From Acidimicrobiia bacterium (lineage in GTDB: Bacteria; Actinomycetota; Acidimicrobiia; Acidimicrobiales; SZUA-35), in contig QIKW01000207.1 of NCBI GenBank assembly GCA_003231975.1, positions 1-35,909 on the forward strand: a DNA stretch of 35,909 nucleotides, given 5' to 3'. Below the pieces are notes generated by a model. The model was not told the origin of the DNA. It did no database searches and was given only the letters and a program-made list of their open reading frames with translations. Position numbers and translations under genes: made by a program. Shown in pieces: positions 32,454 through 35,909 of the stretch (the first letter of the stretch is position 1; each line of letters starts with the position of its first letter).

Positions 32454-32457
32454 GCTG

Positions 32458-33864
32458 TTAGGCCTCAACCCGGGCCGACTGAGCGGCATCAATCTTGGCC
32501 TCGAACTCGCCTCGGAACCGACGAATGGCCGAAGTGATTGGGGCCACCGAGCTAGGCCCAAGGGGGCAAATCGTTGTTTGTTTTGGGGGGAAGGGCACAG
32601 TGTCTAACCCCTGCTCGGCGAACGATGCAACCGGGTAGGTGCCAGGGCTGATGTTCTTACCAATTTCCAGCAGGAGGTCGATGTCGTTTGGTCTGCCGTG
32701 GCCGTCGAGGATTCGTTGCAGCACCTTCTCTTCCCAGGCTGTGCCTTCCCGACACGGCGTGCACTTGCCACAGGACTCTCGGGCGAAGAACCTGACCAGG
32801 CGAAGACACGCCTTGACGATGTCGGTTGTGTGATCCATCACGATCAGAGCACCAGAGCCCAACATCGAACCCGCCGAGCCGACGTCTCGACCCTCTTGCA
32901 GAAGGTCAAGCTGGTCTTCGAAGAACCAGGGGGCAGACCCGCCGCCCGGCACAAAGGCCTTCAATTCGTTGTCGTCTCGGATTCCCTGGCAGTAGTTGTC
33001 TCCGTAGAAGAGATCCCGGAAGGACACAACACCTTGTTCGATTTCATAGACCCCAGGACGCTTCACATGACCGCTTACCGCCACCATCCTGGTGCCGGGT
33101 GAAGCCTCACTTCCGAACTTGCGATACTCGGCCGCGCCGTTCAGCATCAGCCAAGGCACGTTGGCGAGGGTCTCAACGTTGTTCACAATGGTGGGCTTCA
33201 TGTAGAGGCCCTTCGCCGCCGGAAAGAAAGGCGGCTTCAGCCGAGGCATCCCACGGTTGCCCTCGAGGCTTTCAATCAGCGCTGTCTCTTCACCAACAAT
33301 GTAGGCACCGGCACCCCAGTGCAGCACAACGTCGATGCTTACATCGGATCCCAGAATGTTCTTGCCGACAAAACCAGCGGCGTAGGCATCGTTGAGAGCC
33401 TGCGCAACGTTTTCCTGGGCCTGGGCCATCTCGCCCCGAACATAAAGGAAGCATTGGTTGAGGCCAAGGGCATAACAGGTAATCAGGCTGCCCTCAATCA
33501 GCTGGTGCGGGTCTCGCTCCATAAGCATGCGATCTTTGTATGTTCCCGGCTCGCTTTCGTCTCCGTTGACAACCAGATACCTGGGCCACACCGGTGGCAT
33601 GAAACCCCACTTGATGCCGGCAGGAAAGCCTGCGCCGCCTCGCCCAAGCAGAACCGCTTCTTTAACCTCGGCCGCCACTTCGGCGGGCGAACGACGCAGC
33701 GCCAGCTTTAACCCGTCGTATCCCCCGGTGGCCAATGACCTGGCCAACGTATGGCTGTCTTCATAACCAAACCGGGTTGAAACAATCTTCGGGCCGTCAT
33801 TGTCGACAAAGCCCGGGGCGAAGGGCAAGTAGTTGTTGCTTGCCGTGCTGCTTCTGCCGCTCAC
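32458..33864 (-). CDS. nuoF: NADH-quinone oxidoreductase subunit F, 51-kDa NADH/FMN-binding (complex 2)
   Basis: A 468-residue subunit that oxidises NADH through FMN. The NADH-binding glycine loop is LLGRGGAGFPAGIKW (about 72-86), with ESEPGTYKDR (104-113), GAGAYIVGEETALIESLEG and the FMN-side TIVNNVETLANVP. Cluster N3 ligands are Cys365/368/371 (SCGKCTPCREG) and Cys433 (TTICPLGPSS). The spacing from the third to the fourth Cys is about 62 residues, some 20 more than usual, through a Pro/Gly-rich insertion (ISPGTYPVASF). The ATG overlaps the nuoE stop (ATGA). Confidence 0.96.
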   Translation of the reverse strand: MSGRSSTASNNYLPFAPGFVDNDGPKIVSTRFGYEDSHTLARSLATGGYDGLKLALRRSPAEVAAEVKEAVLLGRGGAGFPAGIKWGFMPPVWPRYLVVNGDESEPGTYKDRMLMERDPHQLIEGSLITCYALGLNQCFLYVRGEMAQAQENVAQALNDAYAAGFVGKNILGSDVSIDVVLHWGAGAYIVGEETALIESLEGNRGMPRLKPPFFPAAKGLYMKPTIVNNVETLANVPWLMLNGAAEYRKFGSEASPGTRMVAVSGHVKRPGVYEIEQGVVSFRDLFYGDNYCQGIRDDNELKAFVPGGGSAPWFFEDQLDLLQEGRDVGSAGSMLGSGALIVMDHTTDIVKACLRLVRFFARESCGKCTPCREGTAWEEKVLQRILDGHGRPNDIDLLLEIGKNISPGTYPVASFAEQGLDTVPFPPKQTTICPLGPSSVAPITSAIRRFRGEFEAKIDAAQSARVEA

Positions 33865-34484
33865 TTCGCCGCCTCGGGTTCGGGCTGACGGCTGGCGAAC
33901 CAGGCCGGGGTGCCAGTAACTTCTGGTGCCGCAATTCCTGCCAGCCGATCCGGGGCGATATGTTGGCGGACCAGCCCGAGGGTGCCATGGTTTGGAATCT
34001 CGGGTCGGTCACCTTGGCGTAGCTCATCAACCAGTTGGTCGAAGTCTTCGTTTGAAAGCTTGTATTCGTAGCGGTAGTTCACCTGAAGGCAGGGGGCCTC
34101 GGTGCACGCTGCGATGCACTCAACATCTTCCAGGGTGAACATGCCGTCTTCGGTGGTTCCCCCGGGCCTAATGCCTAGTTTCTGCTCGGCATGGTGCAGC
34201 AGTTCTTCGCCGCCAACCAGTTGGCACGACAGGTTGGTACACACATCGATCTTGTATTTACCAACGGGGTGGCGAATGAACATCTCATAGAACGAACACG
34301 TTCCAAGCACCTCGGCAGGTGTGACACCCACCAATTCGGCCAGGTGCTCCATTGCGTCATCGGCAACGTAACCGTCTTGTTCCTGCACCAGATGCAGCAG
34401 CGGGATAAGCGCCGACTTTGGCCGCGGGTAGCGCGCAATAATTTCTCTGGCCAACGCCTCATTCTCTGTGCTTAAGCGGCTCAA
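33861..34484 (-). CDS. nuoE: NADH-quinone oxidoreductase subunit E, 24-kDa [2Fe-2S] (complex 2)
   Basis: A 207-residue thioredoxin-like [2Fe-2S] subunit (cluster N1a). The ligands are Cys82 and Cys87 (VCTNLSCQL) and Cys123 and Cys127 (CIAACTEAPC). The N-terminal helical part (YVADDAMEHLAELVGVTPAE) and GTCSFYEMF are family-typical. The C-terminus ends with a tail of about 45 residues past the domain. The ATG at 34484 follows the nuoD2 stop by 5 bases. Confidence 0.95.
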   Translation of the reverse strand: MSRLSTENEALAREIIARYPRPKSALIPLLHLVQEQDGYVADDAMEHLAELVGVTPAEVLGTCSFYEMFIRHPVGKYKIDVCTNLSCQLVGGEELLHHAEQKLGIRPGGTTEDGMFTLEDVECIAACTEAPCLQVNYRYEYKLSNEDFDQLVDELRQGDRPEIPNHGTLGLVRQHIAPDRLAGIAAPEVTGTPAWFASRQPEPEAAK

Positions 34485-34489
34485 CGCCC

Positions 34490-35791
34490 CTACCTGTCTA
34501 CTTCGCCCAGAATGGGGTCGGCGCTGGAAATAATGGCAACGGTGTCGGCAAGCAATGAGTCTGCCATCATGTGAGGCAAGCTTTGCAGGTTTACAAAGCT
34601 GGGGCCACGAATGTGCATGCGGAAGGGCTTGGATCCACCGTCGCTAACCAGGTAGCAGCCAAGCTCACCCCTTGGTGACTCAACCGCAACATACACTTCG
34701 CCCTCGGGAACCTTGAAGCCCTCGGTGAAAATCTTGAAGTGGTGAATCAGGGCTTCCATCGATTCATCAATCCTGGCCCGCGGCGGCGGGGTGACCTTCG
34801 CATCCTGAATCCGGTAGTCACCCCTTGGCATCAGCTCAACAATCTGATTCACGATGTTGATCGACTCCCTGATCTCTTCCAGTCGAATGGCGTAGCGGTC
34901 AAAGCAGTCTCCATAGGTGCCAACCACAACCGAGAAGTCAACCTGGTCATAGGCCAGGTACGGCATGTCCTTGCGTAGGTCCCATTCAACGCCGGTGCTG
35001 CGCAGAATCGGGCCGGTGATTGAAAGAGCGTTGGCCTCTTCTGGGGACAGGACGCCGACCCCTTGAAGTCGGTTACGCCACAGCGGTTGCCCGGTCATCA
35101 GCGTGTCGTACTCGGCCAGCCGTGGGGGCAGCATGTCCATTAGCGCCAGCACTTCGTCTCGCCAGCCATCTGGCAGGTCGGCGGCAACTCCGCCCGGGCG
35201 GATGTAGTTGTGGTTCATCCGCAAGCCGGTGACCATCTCAAAGAAACGAAGCACCTGCTCTCGCTCCCGCCAACCGTAAATCATCATGGAAACAGCGCCT
35301 AGGTCCATGCCGTTTGTAGCCATGAACAGCAGGTGAGACGAGATCCGGTTTAGTTCGCACATGAGCATGCGGATCCACGTCGCCCGCTCTGGAACCTCCA
35401 CCTGAAGCAGTTCTTCAACGGCCATGGAAAACACCAGCTCGTTAAACAGAGGAGCGGCGTAGTCCATCCGGGTTACGTTCGTTGGGCCCTGGAGGAACGT
35501 GAGGGCCTCGCCGGTTTTTTCCATCCCCGTGTGCAGGTAGCCGACAATGGGCTTTGAGCGACGGACGATCTCGCCGTCAAGCTCAAGCATCAGCCGAAGC
35601 ACACCGTGGGTTGAGGGGTGGGCGGGCCCCATGTTGATGATCATTGTTTGATCGTTTTCGCCTGCGATTGGCTCGCCGTCGGCCAGTTCGGCGGCCCTCA
35701 CCTCGCTCATGCGGAGAACCGCGTCAAGTCGAGGCAGGTGTTTGAGCTGACCCTGTTGGGCATTGCTGGGTGCGTCTTCGGTGACAGTCAT
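34490..35791 (-). CDS. nuoD: NADH-quinone oxidoreductase subunit D, 49-kDa type (complex 2)
   Basis: A 433-residue quinone-binding subunit. The quinone-site His pair is in MGPAHPSTHG (His58 and His62), and the quinone Tyr is present as Tyr111 (TRMDY), aligned with mammalian Tyr108. The position of mammalian Arg85 is Thr88 (GYLHTGMEK), as in M. tuberculosis-type NuoD. The C-terminal LGEVDR ending is canonical. GAGG with a five-base spacer precedes the ATG at 35791, inside the end of nuoC2. Confidence 0.95.
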   Translation of the reverse strand: MTVTEDAPSNAQQGQLKHLPRLDAVLRMSEVRAAELADGEPIAGENDQTMIINMGPAHPSTHGVLRLMLELDGEIVRRSKPIVGYLHTGMEKTGEALTFLQGPTNVTRMDYAAPLFNELVFSMAVEELLQVEVPERATWIRMLMCELNRISSHLLFMATNGMDLGAVSMMIYGWREREQVLRFFEMVTGLRMNHNYIRPGGVAADLPDGWRDEVLALMDMLPPRLAEYDTLMTGQPLWRNRLQGVGVLSPEEANALSITGPILRSTGVEWDLRKDMPYLAYDQVDFSVVVGTYGDCFDRYAIRLEEIRESINIVNQIVELMPRGDYRIQDAKVTPPPRARIDESMEALIHHFKIFTEGFKVPEGEVYVAVESPRGELGCYLVSDGGSKPFRMHIRGPSFVNLQSLPHMMADSLLADTVAIISSADPILGEVDR

Positions 35792-35792
35792 C

Positions 35793-35909
35793 TCAACCTC
35801 TTCCAGCAGTTGGGGCGTCCTTGAACTGCACCGGTATTTCGCCGATGGCGTAGTCCTTGCGAAGAGGATGGCCCTCCCAGCTCTCGGGCATCAGAATGCG
35901 GGACAGATC
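35793..35909 (-). CDS. nuoC: NADH-quinone oxidoreductase subunit C, 30-kDa type (complex 2), C-terminal fragment
   Basis: Only the last 38 codons are inside the window; the gene runs off the right edge. The visible peptide contains the NuoC C-terminal signature SWEGHPLRKDYAIGEIPVQF, followed by a short tail and TGA at 35795-35793. The stop lies one base before the nuoD2 ATG. By analogy with operon 1, nuoB and nuoA are expected immediately beyond the edge. Confidence 0.9.
   Translation of the reverse strand, partial: DLSRILMPESWEGHPLRKDYAIGEIPVQFKDAPTAGRG

Noticed and set aside
32454-32561. N-terminal extension of nuoG
   Set aside because: It lies inside nuoF; the [2Fe-2S] domain begins after the GTG at 32453.
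1-35909. tRNA, rRNA or other recognisable RNA genes
   Set aside because: No cloverleaf with a GGTTCRANNCC-type T-arm or conserved rRNA segments was recognised by eye; a covariance-model search would be needed to exclude small RNAs.

Overview
The window is GC-rich, gene-dense bacterial chromosome, almost certainly from an actinobacterium and most likely from the Acidimicrobiia or a neighbouring class. The taxonomic evidence is a DUF222/HNH (13E12-repeat-type) protein, an LAxTG-type sorting signal, an F420-type luciferase-like oxidoreductase, frequent GTG starts and the style of the NuoF/NuoG/NuoI proteins. The class assignment is inference.

The dominant content is two separate respiratory complex I (nuo) operons, both on the minus strand. 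Operon 1 (15064 down to 4580) is nuoABCDHIJKLMN: eleven subunits with no NuoE, F or G, so it has no NADH-oxidising module. Operon 2 (35909 down to 21473) is nuoCDEFGHIJKLMN and is cut at the right edge inside nuoC. It encodes a full NADH-type enzyme, with nuoA and nuoB presumably just outside. Most junctions are ATGA or TGATG overlaps, which indicates translational coupling.

Left edge (1-2367, plus strand): a 5'-truncated DUF222-HNH gene is followed by a tandem 63-bp hairpin repeat and a cluster of palindromes, then a small conserved-looking gene broken by a one-base frameshift. From 4536 down to 2395, minus strand and downstream of nuoN1, lie a MidA/NDUFAF7-family methyltransferase, a TetR regulator and a small class I methyltransferase, in an overlapping run. 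Between the operons (15165-21339) lie glgB and an SDR gene (overlapping each other and upstream of nuoA1), an LLM-family oxidoreductase, a very small LAxTG-anchored membrane protein, a plus-strand dusB, and an orphan receiver-like protein whose 3' end overlaps dusB.

The most interesting signal is how far the two complexes have diverged at the quinone end. NuoD1 keeps the Arg that corresponds to mammalian NDUFS2 Arg85 (the NDUFAF7 methylation target) but has Trp where the quinone-contacting Tyr108 should be. NuoD2 has the reverse: Thr in place of that Arg, and the normal Tyr. NuoH1 lacks several charged residues that are near-universal in NuoH, including a Glu of the E-channel loop and the Glu-Arg of the ERK motif. 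NuoH2 keeps them. The antiporter-like subunits of both operons keep their channel Glu and Lys residues. Complex 1 therefore looks like a pumping machine with a different electron donor and possibly a different or differently bound acceptor, accompanied by its own MidA. NuoL2 also carries a roughly 160-residue predicted coiled-coil insertion, NuoL1 a roughly 50-residue insertion with two Cys, and NuoG2 has lost all four ligands of cluster N7.
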